Assembly (NCBI GenBank): GCA_963662965.1
Contig: OY759970.1
Coordinates: 3,348,001 to 3,412,000, forward strand
Source: DTWD01 sp963662965
Lineage (GTDB): Bacteria > Acidobacteriota > Vicinamibacteria > Vicinamibacterales > UBA8438
DNA length: 64,000 nt
Reading direction: 5' to 3'
In this document: positions 53,772 to 63,052 of the stretch, piece after piece
Position numbering within the stretch: the first letter of the stretch is position 1
How the letters are laid out: every line of letters begins with the position of its first letter
Notes under the pieces: generated by a model
What the model saw: the letters and a program-made list of their open reading frames with translations, nothing else
Told to the model about the DNA's origin: nothing
The model's database searches: none
Position numbers and translations under genes: made by a program

Positions 53772-55304
53772 ATGCCCCGTCACACCATGGCCCAGGCGCT
53801 GATGTGCACCGCCGTTTTCTTGGCGCTGGTCGCGCCGACGGCGGCACTCGCGATCGAGCTGGACGTCGAGCTGATTGAGGCGGTGAAGGCCGACGACCGA
53901 GCGCGCGTCGAAAGGCTCCTCGAGGCGGGTGTCGACGTCAGCGCACCCCAAGGCGACGGTGCCACCGCCTTGCACTGGGCCGTTCATCGGGGCAGCTCGG
54001 AGCTGACGACGCTCCTGATTCGCTCCGGTGCGAATGTCGACGCCGTCGACGATCACGGCGTGACACCGCTCGCGCTGGCGTGTCTCAACGGCAGCGCGTC
54101 GCTGGTCGAGCGATTGCTTGAGGCTGGCGCCGATCCGGTGCTCGCCCGGGCGACGGGCGAGACGCCGCTGATGACGGCCGCGCGGGTCGGCAATGTCGAC
54201 GTCGTGCGGCTTCTCAGCGCGGCGGGGGCCGATCCGGCCGCGGCCGAGTCGGTGCGGGGGCAGACGGCGCTGATGTGGGCCGTCGCCGAGAACCACAACG
54301 CGGTTGCCGGCGTGCTGCTCGAGAGCGGCGGCGGGGCGACCGCGGCAACGACCAACGGATTCACCCCGCTCCTCTTCGCCGCGCAGCAGGGCAACGTGGA
54401 GATGGCGCGTATGCTGCTGGCCGCCGGCGCCGACGTGAACGAATCGGCGCCCGATGGCATCGCGGGCGACACCAACGCGCGGGCGCTCTTCAAGGAAGAC
54501 ACCGACGCGTCGACGCTGATGGTCGCCATCGACAGCGGGCATGCGGAAATGGCGCGTTTTCTGATCGCGGAGGGCGCCGACCCGAATCACAGCGGGGCGG
54601 GACGCATGCCGCTACATTCGGCGACGCAGCAGGCGATGCCCGAGGTGGTCCGGACGCTGTTGGCGGAGGGCGCGGATCCCGACGCCCGGCTCGAGAAGCG
54701 GATGCCGCTGCTCTCGCGCGCCATTCGGCAAGACAACGGGCTGACGCCGACGACGGTCGGCGCGACACCGTTCTTGCTCGCCGCGAGCTACGGCGACATT
54801 GAGATCATGCAGATGCTCGTCGACGCCGGTGCCGACCCGTTCCTGATGACGAAAGACAACACGACCGCCCTCATGGTCGCCGCCGGCGCCGACTACGTCG
54901 AGGGACAGGACAAGTACGGACGTCGCTCGTATCCAGAGTTCTTGGAGACGCTGCAGCAGCGCGCGCTGAAGGCGACGAAGGTCTGCCTCGAGCTTGGATT
55001 CGACGTCAATGCGGTGAACGACGATGGGCAGACGCCGCTGCACGGCGCCGTCTACATGGGTGGCACCGCGATCGCGCCGTATCTCGTGGAGCAAGGGGCC
55101 GACCTCGACGTGATCAACCTCCGCGGGCAGACGCCGTGGATGATCGCCGTCAAAGGGGAGTATCGCGCCGGGTCGTTCTACACACACGAAGAGACGGGCG
55201 AAGTGCTCGCGGCGCTGGGCGCCGACACGACGCTCGGCTTCGATCTGGGACGCGACTTCCGCAAGCAGCTCGAAGAGGCGGGGGCCGTTGAGCCTGCTCG
55301 GTAG
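53772..55304 (+). CDS. Exported ankyrin-repeat protein
   Basis: A signal peptide (residues 1-27, ending TAALAIE) precedes roughly a dozen ankyrin units, for example GATALHWAVHRGSSELTTLL, GVTPLALACLNGSASLVERL and GETPLMTAARVGNVDVVRLL. Ankyrin arrays bind other proteins; there is no catalytic domain. ATG 53772 follows AAGGAG. It is divergent from the DUF1592/DUF1552 operon with only 87 bases between the starts, and these three families often occur together in related genomes, which suggests joint action in the periplasm. Confidence 0.88.
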   Translation: MPRHTMAQALMCTAVFLALVAPTAALAIELDVELIEAVKADDRARVERLLEAGVDVSAPQGDGATALHWAVHRGSSELTTLLIRSGANVDAVDDHGVTPLALACLNGSASLVERLLEAGADPVLARATGETPLMTAARVGNVDVVRLLSAAGADPAAAESVRGQTALMWAVAENHNAVAGVLLESGGGATAATTNGFTPLLFAAQQGNVEMARMLLAAGADVNESAPDGIAGDTNARALFKEDTDASTLMVAIDSGHAEMARFLIAEGADPNHSGAGRMPLHSATQQAMPEVVRTLLAEGADPDARLEKRMPLLSRAIRQDNGLTPTTVGATPFLLAASYGDIEIMQMLVDAGADPFLMTKDNTTALMVAAGADYVEGQDKYGRRSYPEFLETLQQRALKATKVCLELGFDVNAVNDDGQTPLHGAVYMGGTAIAPYLVEQGADLDVINLRGQTPWMIAVKGEYRAGSFYTHEETGEVLAALGADTTLGFDLGRDFRKQLEEAGAVEPAR

Positions 55305-55456
55305 GCAGTTTCTCTTGGTTGGCAGGGCCTGACCCCGCACAGACTTTCCGTGCTCGGACCTAACAGACAGCGGGACGGGGATCCGGTCCTGCGGCGCGAA
55401 AAGCCTGCACGGTGCCACCCACCGACGGCAGAGGTCGCCCCTTTCCAGGAGATACC

Positions 55457-56980
55457 ATGCGAGTGATGCTGAAGTACCTTGGTGTCGGCGCGGTTGTCGG
55501 CTTCGGTGCTGTGTCGTCGACAGCGTGCGGCGAGTTGGTCGCAAACGCGGAGGCGCAGCGACAGTCCGCGGATTCCCGGGCGGTGATGCTGGCGCGAGCC
55601 GACGCGGCGGAGCTCGATACCGAGTACGTCGCACCGCCGGGCGACGCGCTCTCGCACCATATCTCCGGTTTCGCCAAGACGCTCTGTTCGGCCGTCTTCG
55701 TCACCGGTCTCGATCCCGACTTCGCGGCCGAAAGCGTCGGGTTCTTCAGCGGACCCTATGAGCACCGGCGTCACGTCACGCAGCGCGACATCGATACCGA
55801 TGGCCGGCGTATCCATCTGACGCTGCCAAACGGTGTGGTGCGGACCGCGAAGCTCAACGGCGACCATGGCTGTGTCACCTTGCCGGTCGGGGAAGAGGAC
55901 GTCTTCTTCGACCCGGTCGATATTCGGACCACGCTTCCTGACGCGACGACGACGCCGTGGCCGATGGGCGATCTGCTTCCGGACGCGCCATTGCCGTCCG
56001 CGATCGACGCCGACAAGGCCCGACAGGCGGTCGATGCGGCGTTCGAGCCAGCGGACGGTCTTACCGCCGGCTTCGTCATTACCCACAAGGGCCGCATCAT
56101 CGGCGAGCGATATGGCGACGGCATCACGATGCATACGCCGCTCGAAAGCTGGTCGATGGGGAAGAGCCTGACGGCGACGCTGATGGGGGTGCTGATCCAG
56201 CAGGGGGTCTATGAGCTGTACCAACCAGCGCCGGTGCCCGAGTGGCAGACAGCGGGTGATCCACGCCAGCAGATCCGCATCGCCGATATCCTCAGGATGT
56301 CCAGTGGCCTGCGCTTCCGTGGTGTGGCCGACCCTGATCTCGATCTGTCGCTCGGGTACCCCGACCACCTCTACGTCTACACCGGCAGCGTGAACTCGTT
56401 CGAGTGGGCGGCGACACGCCCGCAGCAGTGGCCACCAAACACCATCGGTCGCTATCGGAACTCCGACCCGGTGTTGACGAATTACCTCGTGCGCCTCGGG
56501 GTGGAGGGGCGCGGCGACGAGTATTTGTCGTTTCCGCAACGCGAGCTGTTCGATAAGATTGGGATTCGGGGGATGGTGCTTGAGACCGACCCCTACGGCA
56601 ACTACTTGCAACAGGGCTACGAGCTCGCCCCGACCCGCGACTGGGCCCGCCTCGGCAATCTGTATCTGCAGGACGGTGTCTGGAACGGCGAGCGGATCCT
56701 GCCCGAGGGCTACGTCGACTTCGTCAGCACCGTCGCCCCGGCTTGGAAGGCCGACGGTCGACCGACGTACGGCGGCTTCTTCTGGATCAATGGGACCGGC
56801 ACCTTTCCGATCCCGCGCGAGGCGTACTACATGTCTGGAGCGGGCGGGCAGAAGACGATCATCATCCCGTCGCACGACCTGGTGGTCGTCCGCCAGGGTC
56901 ACTACCGCGGGTCCCGTGAAGGGGAGCGGGCGCTCCGCCGCGCGCTGGTGCTGCTGATGGAGGCGGTGCCAGAGAGTTAG
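55457..56980 (+). CDS. Serine hydrolase of the beta-lactamase class C family
   Basis: The 507-residue exported protein has a signal or lipobox-like end (SSTAC). After an N-terminal region of about 165 residues, the catalytic part shows the SxxK motif in SMGKSLTATLMG, the YxN-like RYRNSDP and a final GAGGQ in place of KTG. These proteins act as esterases, DD-peptidases or amidases rather than true lactamases. ATG 55457 follows CAGGAG. The 150 bases before it contain no gene. Confidence 0.87.
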   Translation: MRVMLKYLGVGAVVGFGAVSSTACGELVANAEAQRQSADSRAVMLARADAAELDTEYVAPPGDALSHHISGFAKTLCSAVFVTGLDPDFAAESVGFFSGPYEHRRHVTQRDIDTDGRRIHLTLPNGVVRTAKLNGDHGCVTLPVGEEDVFFDPVDIRTTLPDATTTPWPMGDLLPDAPLPSAIDADKARQAVDAAFEPADGLTAGFVITHKGRIIGERYGDGITMHTPLESWSMGKSLTATLMGVLIQQGVYELYQPAPVPEWQTAGDPRQQIRIADILRMSSGLRFRGVADPDLDLSLGYPDHLYVYTGSVNSFEWAATRPQQWPPNTIGRYRNSDPVLTNYLVRLGVEGRGDEYLSFPQRELFDKIGIRGMVLETDPYGNYLQQGYELAPTRDWARLGNLYLQDGVWNGERILPEGYVDFVSTVAPAWKADGRPTYGGFFWINGTGTFPIPREAYYMSGAGGQKTIIIPSHDLVVVRQGHYRGSREGERALRRALVLLMEAVPES

Positions 56981-56987
56981 CGCCTAA

Positions 56988-58082
56988 TTAGAACGTCTGG
57001 GCGTCGGAGAAGCCAAGACCTTGCTTCACCGCGCGATTGTCGACGGGGCGCACGCCGTCCACACCGAGACGCCACTTGTCCATGAACTGACCGGGCCTGA
57101 CCAGCGCCACGCCCGCCTGCGCCAGATAAGCTTCAAGATCGGGTGACGAGAACGGGCGCGGCATTCCGGCGTCGAACGGCTCCCACAGACCGTCCCAGTG
57201 GATCGGGAGATACGCACGCGGCTTCAACACCGGCACGACGAGCTCGGCAATCGGAAGCCCGCCGGTGCCGATCCAGAGGTCAACCGAGTCGAGCTCGGCC
57301 TCGTCGAGCGCCGCCCGAAGGTTGTCGATCGGCGCGCCGTAGTCGGTCCCGTCAACCACGATCAGGACGTCGAGGTCGACCGCGCTCGCCGAGCTTTACT
57401 GGAACCAGCTGAAGCGACCGTCGGGGCCGTCGACCACGAAGAGGAAACCGCGGGTGCCTCCGCCGTTGGGGAAGTCCTCAGCCACGCCAGCGCGGAGGTC
57501 GCCGGTCGCCGGGTCCGGCACCGGGACCGCCGACAGCTCCACGGCGTCGTGCTGTTCGGGATTGCGCGCGGGATCGCCGCTGTGATTCCAGCGGACGACA
57601 GTCATCGTGACGTCTCCCGTGATCGAGATTCGTTCGGTCCCAACCACCGCGCGGCAGCGGTCGGAGGGCACCTCCTCGGCGGCTATCTGGTAGCAGGTCG
57701 TCTGCGACCCGATGATCGGGGCGCCGGTCAGCGTCGACCAGCTTCCAATGTCGAACGAATGGTCCCAGTGGCTGTGGCCGGTCAGGAGCAGGGTGACGCG
57801 CTCGACCCCGCCGACCGCGTTGAGCACGCGGCGCACGCCGTCGACATTCGGCCGGTACGGGGCGCGCGTCTGCGCCAGGCCGCTCGGACCGCCGTAGAAC
57901 GCCTGTTGCGGGATACGGGTGATGTAGCCGTCGGTGACGATTCCGGCCGATCCGATCTGATAATGGAGGTTGGCCATCGACATCCAGGTGATGTCGACGA
58001 ACGATGGACCGACCGCCGTGACCGGGAGGGTCAGCAGCGCGATGGTACCCGCCGTTACGACGGCGCGAAGGATGCGAGTCAT
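56988..58082 (-). pseudogene. Metallo-beta-lactamase-fold hydrolase, in-frame stop
   Basis: The N-terminal part (58082 to 57399) has a signal peptide and the metal motif TGHSHWDHSFDIG (HxHxDH), with SQTTCYQIAAEEVPSDRC and WNHSGDPARN. At 57396-57398 a TAA interrupts the frame after GRFSWFQ. The same frame resumes with ASAVDLDVLIVVDGTDYGAP, then LPIHWDGLWEPFDAGMPRPF with a probable third metal His. Together they form a normal exported hydrolase of about 360 residues, so one nonsense mutation has cut it in two. Confidence 0.75.
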
Positions 58083-58113
58083 CGGCCGAAAGTCGAAGCC
58101 CGCCGATTATAGC

Positions 58114-58505
58114 GGCTGATCCCCGGACGGCCGAGAAGACCAGACGGCCAGCGTGGCGACGGCGTCTTCGCCATCACCAATATGCCGATCAGTCGTTTTC
58201 TCGAATGGTTGGTCGCATCGTCGAATCTCGAGCGCTACATGGAACGGCTCGTGACGAGCTACAATACGGCCGCCGCCGACGGCGTCATGTGCCGGAACAC
58301 GATCTCGATCGGCTGGGACGACCCCCTCTATGACTGTGACTTCAACCAGATGCTCGACCTGTCGGTCGCCTCATCGGCACCGCGTCACATCGCCGATTTC
58401 GATCTCGATGCGGTCGAGTCGCGGGCCATCGTCGTCGACCGGCACTGCTTTGGCTGCACCGCCGGTGCCGGCTCCAGCTGCTCGGGAACGACGGCTGCGG
58501 ATTGA
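58114..58505 (+). pseudogene. C-terminal fragment of ArsS-type radical SAM protein
   Basis: Only the last 110 or so residues remain: ITNMPISRFLEWLVASSNLE, DGVMCRN then LYDCDFNQMLDL, and HCFGCTAGAGSSC. These are hallmarks of the C-terminal DUF3641 domain of the arsenosugar-biosynthesis enzyme ArsS. The radical SAM domain with its CxxxCxxC motif is absent, and an in-frame stop precedes 58114. An internal ATG at 58182 could start a 107-residue product, but it would lack the catalytic cluster. Confidence 0.7.
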
Positions 58506-58515
58506 GCACTGAGTC

Positions 58516-60373
58516 ATGACGCGCGGTAGCTTCCGGTTGACGTGGATGGTGTTGCTGCTGGCGTCGCCAGGTGCGGCCCAGCCCCCCCCCCCGACCCGCC
58601 GTTCGCCAGCGATGACACCGCGGCGGCGACGCCGTGGACGCATCTCGACTTCGGAAACCGTCCTGACAACTTTCAGTTTGCCATCGTGACCGACCAGACC
58701 GGCGGCCATCGGGCCGGTGTCTTCCGGCGTGGGGTCGAGCGCGTCAATCTCCTACGACCCGAGTTCGTGATGAGCGTCGGCGACCTCATCGAGGGCTACA
58801 GCTGGGAGGTGGACGAGATCGCGCGTCAATGGCGGGCGTTCGACCGGCTCATTGCGCCGCTCACGATGCCGTTCTTCTACGTGCCCGGCAACCATGACGT
58901 CAGCAATGAGGTGATGACCACCGCGTGGGAGGATCGGTTCGGACGACCCTACTACCACTTCGTCTATCGCGACGTCCTGTTCCTCGTGTTGAACAGCGAG
59001 GACGAATCGAGTGGACAGACCGGCGGCGAGCAGCGTGCCTATGTGGAGGATGTGCTCGGCCGTTATCCCGATGTGCGGTGGACACTCGTGTTCGTCCACA
59101 AGCCGCTCTGGGAATTCGGGCCGAATCAGAACGGGTAGGCAGAGATTGAGCGGCGGCTGACCGGACGGCCATTCACCGTCTTTGCCGGTCATCGGCATCG
59201 ATACCTCAGTGACGTGCGCGACGGCGTGCATTACGTGGTGCTCGGTACGATGGGAGCGCGGAGCCGCCGCCGCGGGGCGCCCTTTGGCAAGTTCGACCAC
59301 TTCATGTGGGTCACGCTCACCGACGACGGACCGATCATGGCGAACCTCGCGCTCGACGGCGTCTACGACTCGCATGTCATGACCCGTCAGCGGCGAACGT
59401 TGCGGCGTTCGGTACAGGCGGGTGCGGCGGTGCGCTCCGACGGGATCGTGGTCGACACGAAGCGCTTCGCGGGAGGGACGACCACCCTCCGGTTGACCAA
59501 CGACGCGGACGTGCCGATGCAGGTTGAGCTCGATGTCGACGCCTCGGGTAAGGTCCGCCCCTCCATCACGACGCTGACGACAACCGTGCCACCCAATTCT
59601 GTGGAGTTGGTGGACCTGACGCTGGCCCCAACAACACCGACCGCCGTGCCGGTCTGAGGTCTGGAGCCTGTCGTGGCCAACTGGACCATTCGCTACGACC
59701 TTGAGGGCGAGCTCGATCCGTTGGAGATGCGGGGCACGCACCGCATCGTCATCGACACACCGCGACCGCTAGCGGTGGCCGGCGGAATCGAGATCGACGG
59801 CGTGCTGGATGACGACGCGTGGCAGGCCGATCTCGTCTCCGCGGTCCTGGGCAGGTTCAGGCGCCGCGCGGGGGCTGGTTCGGGCCGGTTGATGCGTCGT
59901 TTTGCTACAGCGTGATCCGCGACGCGAGCGCAAATTCACTCTACGTGGCAGTCGATGTAATCGACGACAGGGTTGTCGTCAACAGCGGTCGCAGATTTCC
60001 ACGACAGGACGGTGTGCTGGTTCAAATCGACGGCCGTCCCGCTGTCGACCGTCGGACCGGCCGGGGTGCCGACTCTCGGAGTCCGCTTCTGTTCGCCGTC
60101 GTTCCCAGTGAGCACGGCGCGACGCTCGCAGGAGATGCCACACTGGCGCGGACGCGCGCAAGTGCCCAGCGCACCGAGCGCGGCTAAAGCGTCGAGATTG
60201 CCATCCCGATCGGCGAGGTCGCGAAGCGACAGGCGGCGCCCCTGGAATCGATTCGGTTGAACATCGGCGTCAACGACACGGACGGCCGCGGTCAAGCCGA
60301 TCGGATTTGGCTGTGGCCCGAGTGGGGCACCCCGGAGGAGGTCGTCGAGTCGGGCGTCTTTAAACTCCGGTAG
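58516..60373 (+). pseudogene. Exported metallophosphoesterase with multiple lesions
   Basis: Reading across frames gives a signal peptide (MTRGSFRLTWMVLLLASPGA), a calcineurin-like phosphoesterase (FAIVTDQTGG, VMSVGDLIEGY, FFYVPGNHDV, VFAGHRHRY) and a C-terminal CBM9/DOMON-like part (IEIDGVLDDDAW to VFKLR). Lesions: an 11-C run at 58582-58592 puts the signal peptide out of frame (12 or 9 C would restore it); TAG at 59136-59138, probably from a Trp codon; TGA at 59655-59657; a frameshift near 59850; and TAA at 60185-60187. The C-terminal part could once have been a separate gene starting at GTG 59673. Confidence 0.7.
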
Positions 60374-60410
60374 CCCCCGAACACACCTGGACCTCACACT
60401 GTACGTACGG

Positions 60411-60472
60411 CGCGCGCACGGCGCCCCCGCGAGTGCCCGCGACGGGGTTCGGGGCAGTCAGCCCCGTTTAAG
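60411..60472 (+). repeat. Intergenic GC-rich repeat, copy 5
   Basis: This copy reads CGCGCACGGCGCCCCCGCGA, GTGCCCGCGACGGGG, then the hairpin GGGGCagtcaGCCCC, and its right end contains the TAA stop of the minus-strand molybdoenzyme gene. It is the cleanest example of the family next to a stop codon. Confidence 0.6.
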
Positions 60473-61634
60473 CAATGACCACGGTGCGTGGCATCTGCGC
60501 GTTGCGCTCGAGGAACGTCTGTTTCACCTCGAGCTCTTCCTCGGTTGGCTGCACCATGCCGTTGGCATCGGTCACGCGCGACGTGATGGTGTGCTCGCCC
60601 GGGGTCGCGCCATTCCAGGTGAAGTTGAAGAACTTCCACCCATATTTCTCTCGTAGCATCGCCGGATCGAGTGTCGCCGGCTGCCATGATCCATCATCCA
60701 CCTTGATCTCGACGGAGTGGAGCGGCGTCCCGTCGTGCATGACCACCCCGAAGATGTTGTGGGCGCCGCCGGTGCTGGTGACGCGGGCGATGTAGGACTT
60801 GAGGCGCATCGTCGAGATGGCCGTTTCCTTCCATTTCATCTCGCCGTTGACCATCTCGCCCTTGAGCGTCCGATACCAGCGGGCCTGGTACTTCCCGAGG
60901 TACTGATCTTTCTGGACGTGGATCTCCGAGAGGAACTTCACGTTCGGTGCGCCGTACCACCCCGGCACGAGCAGGCGCAGCGGCCGCCCCTGATGCGTGG
61001 TCAGCGGCTCGCCGCCGAGCGCATACGCGAGCAGCGGCTCATCGGCGAGCGCCTGGTCACGTTCGAGGCTCCGTCCGTACTGCTGGTCGACCGTATAGGT
61101 GCTGCCGCGGAACACCACTTCCTCTTCGCCATGGTCGGCGCCAAAGAAGACGAACTCGCGCGCCTCGTCCTGCACCCCGGCTCGCTCGAGCACGGCCCGC
61201 AGCGGCACGCCGGTCCATCGGCCGTTGCTCGACAGGCCGTTGACCGGTCCGCCGTTCCCGGAGCATTCGAACCCGAACACCAGATCGCGACTCGGCATGC
61301 TGCGGAGGTCGGCGACCGAGAGCGAGAGCGGTTCGTCGACCAACCCGGAGACGCGCAGCCGGTAGGTGGCCGTGTCGATCTCGGGATGACCATAGTGCTG
61401 CGTCGTGAAAAATTGATTGATCGGGGTAAACGCGCCGTCGATCTGTCGGACATCGATAATCCGACGCTCGGGGCCGCGAATGGTATTGAATTGTTCGGGC
61501 CAGTCGGTGAACTCCATCTGCGTCTCGCCCTGAGCCAGCGCCGGCATAGCCCATTCGGGCAGGCCCATGACGCCGAGCCCAGCCATCGCAAGGGTGCCCT
61601 TCAGAACGTCACGACGGGTGGTCTCTTTCGCCAT
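60468..61634 (-). CDS. Sulfite oxidase-family molybdenum enzyme, Tat-exported
   Basis: A twin-arginine signal (TTRRDVLKGTLAMAGLGVMG) precedes an oxidoreductase domain with the molybdenum-ligating Cys in FGFECSGNGG and the pterin-binding HQGRPLRLLVPGWYGAPNVK, followed by a C-terminal Ig-like dimerisation domain (about residues 275-388). It is closest to SoxC/sulfite dehydrogenase-like enzymes; without a haem domain it would need an external cytochrome. The 388-residue length is normal. Confidence 0.85.
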   Translation of the reverse strand: MAKETTRRDVLKGTLAMAGLGVMGLPEWAMPALAQGETQMEFTDWPEQFNTIRGPERRIIDVRQIDGAFTPINQFFTTQHYGHPEIDTATYRLRVSGLVDEPLSLSVADLRSMPSRDLVFGFECSGNGGPVNGLSSNGRWTGVPLRAVLERAGVQDEAREFVFFGADHGEEEVVFRGSTYTVDQQYGRSLERDQALADEPLLAYALGGEPLTTHQGRPLRLLVPGWYGAPNVKFLSEIHVQKDQYLGKYQARWYRTLKGEMVNGEMKWKETAISTMRLKSYIARVTSTGGAHNIFGVVMHDGTPLHSVEIKVDDGSWQPATLDPAMLREKYGWKFFNFTWNGATPGEHTITSRVTDANGMVQPTEEELEVKQTFLERNAQMPRTVVIA

Positions 61635-62005
61635 CTTCGGCCCCTTTCGAGTTCGGCGGTCGCCGCCGAGATGATATTCTATGGATAATTGGTATCACAA
61701 ATCGCGATCCATTGCGCTCCCGCGCGCGTTGCGCCAAGATGCAGGTGACAGAATCCCTGTGAAGATGCGTAGGGTAATCACCCTTAGACAAGTAGGTGTT
61801 TTTTGATCCCAAGAGTGCCGTATGTCGTCCACGCTAATAACTTGGCACTTCCTCCAATGGTTCCCGAAGTCTTACGGAAATCCGATTCAGACAAAGTTAA
61901 GAAGTCCGGTAAAGTTAAGAAGTAGGGATGGGGCTATTTGTGCGGTGGCGAGAGCGAGAACCGGGACGCAGTGACAACTGTTGGGATCCAGACGGGAGGC
62001 GACCT
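61635..62005. other. Divergent intergenic region with 13-bp direct repeats
   Basis: No gene is seen between the molybdoenzyme (minus) and the next plus-strand gene. AAAGTTAAGAAGT occurs perfectly at 61893-61905 and 61911-61923, an 18-base period. A short hairpin AGGGTaatcACCCT lies near 61773-61786 with a run of six T about 20 bases further on. The region is AT-richer than its surroundings and probably holds both promoters. Confidence 0.5.
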
Positions 62006-63022
62006 GTGCCGGCTCAACGTTGCGCGGTGTCAATCGGTGTGTTCGCTGGCCTGCTCGGAGCTGCGCTGATCCTGCCGTCGAACGCGGTGGCGCAAACGGA
62101 CGACTGGGTAGTGCCGCGCACGGCCGATGGCAGACCCGACTTGCAGGGCGTTTGGCTCAGCAACGCCGCCACGCCGCTGCAGCGTCCGTCGGCGTTGGCG
62201 GAGCGACCGCAGCTGACCGACGAGGAGGTCGCGACGCTGCAGGCGAGGGCCAATCGGATTTTCGAGAATGGTCGGAGTGCCTTTGCCACGCCAGAAGGCG
62301 CCTTCCGGGCGGCGCTGGAGAACGTCGAGACCTACATCGCCTGGTCGACCAGCAGTTCCATCGGCATGGTCGATGTGACGTTCACCAACCGTACGTCGCT
62401 GGTCGTCGATCCGCCGGACGGACGAATTCCGGCGCTGACACGTGCCGCCCAGGCGCGTGAGGCGGCGGTCGACGACGGATGGCAATTCAAGACCGGACCG
62501 GAAGATCTCAACAACATCCACCGCTGCATCACGACCGGTGTGCCGCGGCTCGGTGGAAATTTTGGTGCCGGTCCCTACACCTACTACCAGATCGTGCAGA
62601 CGCCCGACTACCTCGCGTTCATTAGCGAGGCGTTCCACGAGGCCAGGATCATCCCGCTCGACGGCCGTCCGCACCTGCCCGGGCAAGTCCGGCAGTGGAA
62701 TGGCGATTCGCGTGGTTACTGGGAGGGGGACACGCTGGTGGTCGAGACGAGGAACTTCTCGCCCCAGAGCTACTACCGTGGCGCCGCGGAGGGGCTCCAT
62801 CTCGTGGAGCGAATCACGCGGAGCAGTTCCGACACGCTGACGTATCGGGTGACGTTGACCGATCCCGAGACGTGGGAGTCACCATGGACGGCGGAAGTCC
62901 CGCTCCAGTTGCGCGACCAGACGATTTACGAGTTCGCCTGCCACGAAGGTAACGTCTCGATTGTGGGGATGCTGCGGACAGCGCGTCTGGAAGATGCCTC
63001 CAGACGCGCTGCCGAGCGCTAA
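62006..63022 (+). CDS. Exported protein of unknown function (paralogue of the gene at 63523)
   Basis: GTG 62006 follows GGGAGG and gives a signal peptide (VPAQRCAVSIGVFAGLLGAA, cleaved near NAVAQ). The mature part starts WVVPRTADGRPDLQGVW, a pattern common in secreted Acidobacteria proteins, and contains YWEGDTLVVETRNF and IYEFACHEGNVSIVGML. The partial gene at 63523 shares these blocks. The family has no established activity that I know. It converges on the DUF6152 gene. Confidence 0.78.
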   Translation: MPAQRCAVSIGVFAGLLGAALILPSNAVAQTDDWVVPRTADGRPDLQGVWLSNAATPLQRPSALAERPQLTDEEVATLQARANRIFENGRSAFATPEGAFRAALENVETYIAWSTSSSIGMVDVTFTNRTSLVVDPPDGRIPALTRAAQAREAAVDDGWQFKTGPEDLNNIHRCITTGVPRLGGNFGAGPYTYYQIVQTPDYLAFISEAFHEARIIPLDGRPHLPGQVRQWNGDSRGYWEGDTLVVETRNFSPQSYYRGAAEGLHLVERITRSSSDTLTYRVTLTDPETWESPWTAEVPLQLRDQTIYEFACHEGNVSIVGMLRTARLEDASRRAAER

Positions 63023-63031
63023 GTTCAGACC

Positions 63032-63048
63032 GGGGGGAATATCCCCCC
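63032..63048. terminator. Hairpin between convergent genes
   Basis: GGGGGG and CCCCCC (63032-63037 and 63043-63048) pair around AATAT, ten bases after the stop of one gene and five before the stop of the other. It could end transcription from both sides, though there is no T-run. Confidence 0.5.
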
Positions 63049-63052
63049 TCGC

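Noticed and set aside
58582..58592. Active phase-variable switch
   Set aside because: Even with a corrected C tract the gene carries three nonsense codons and another frameshift.
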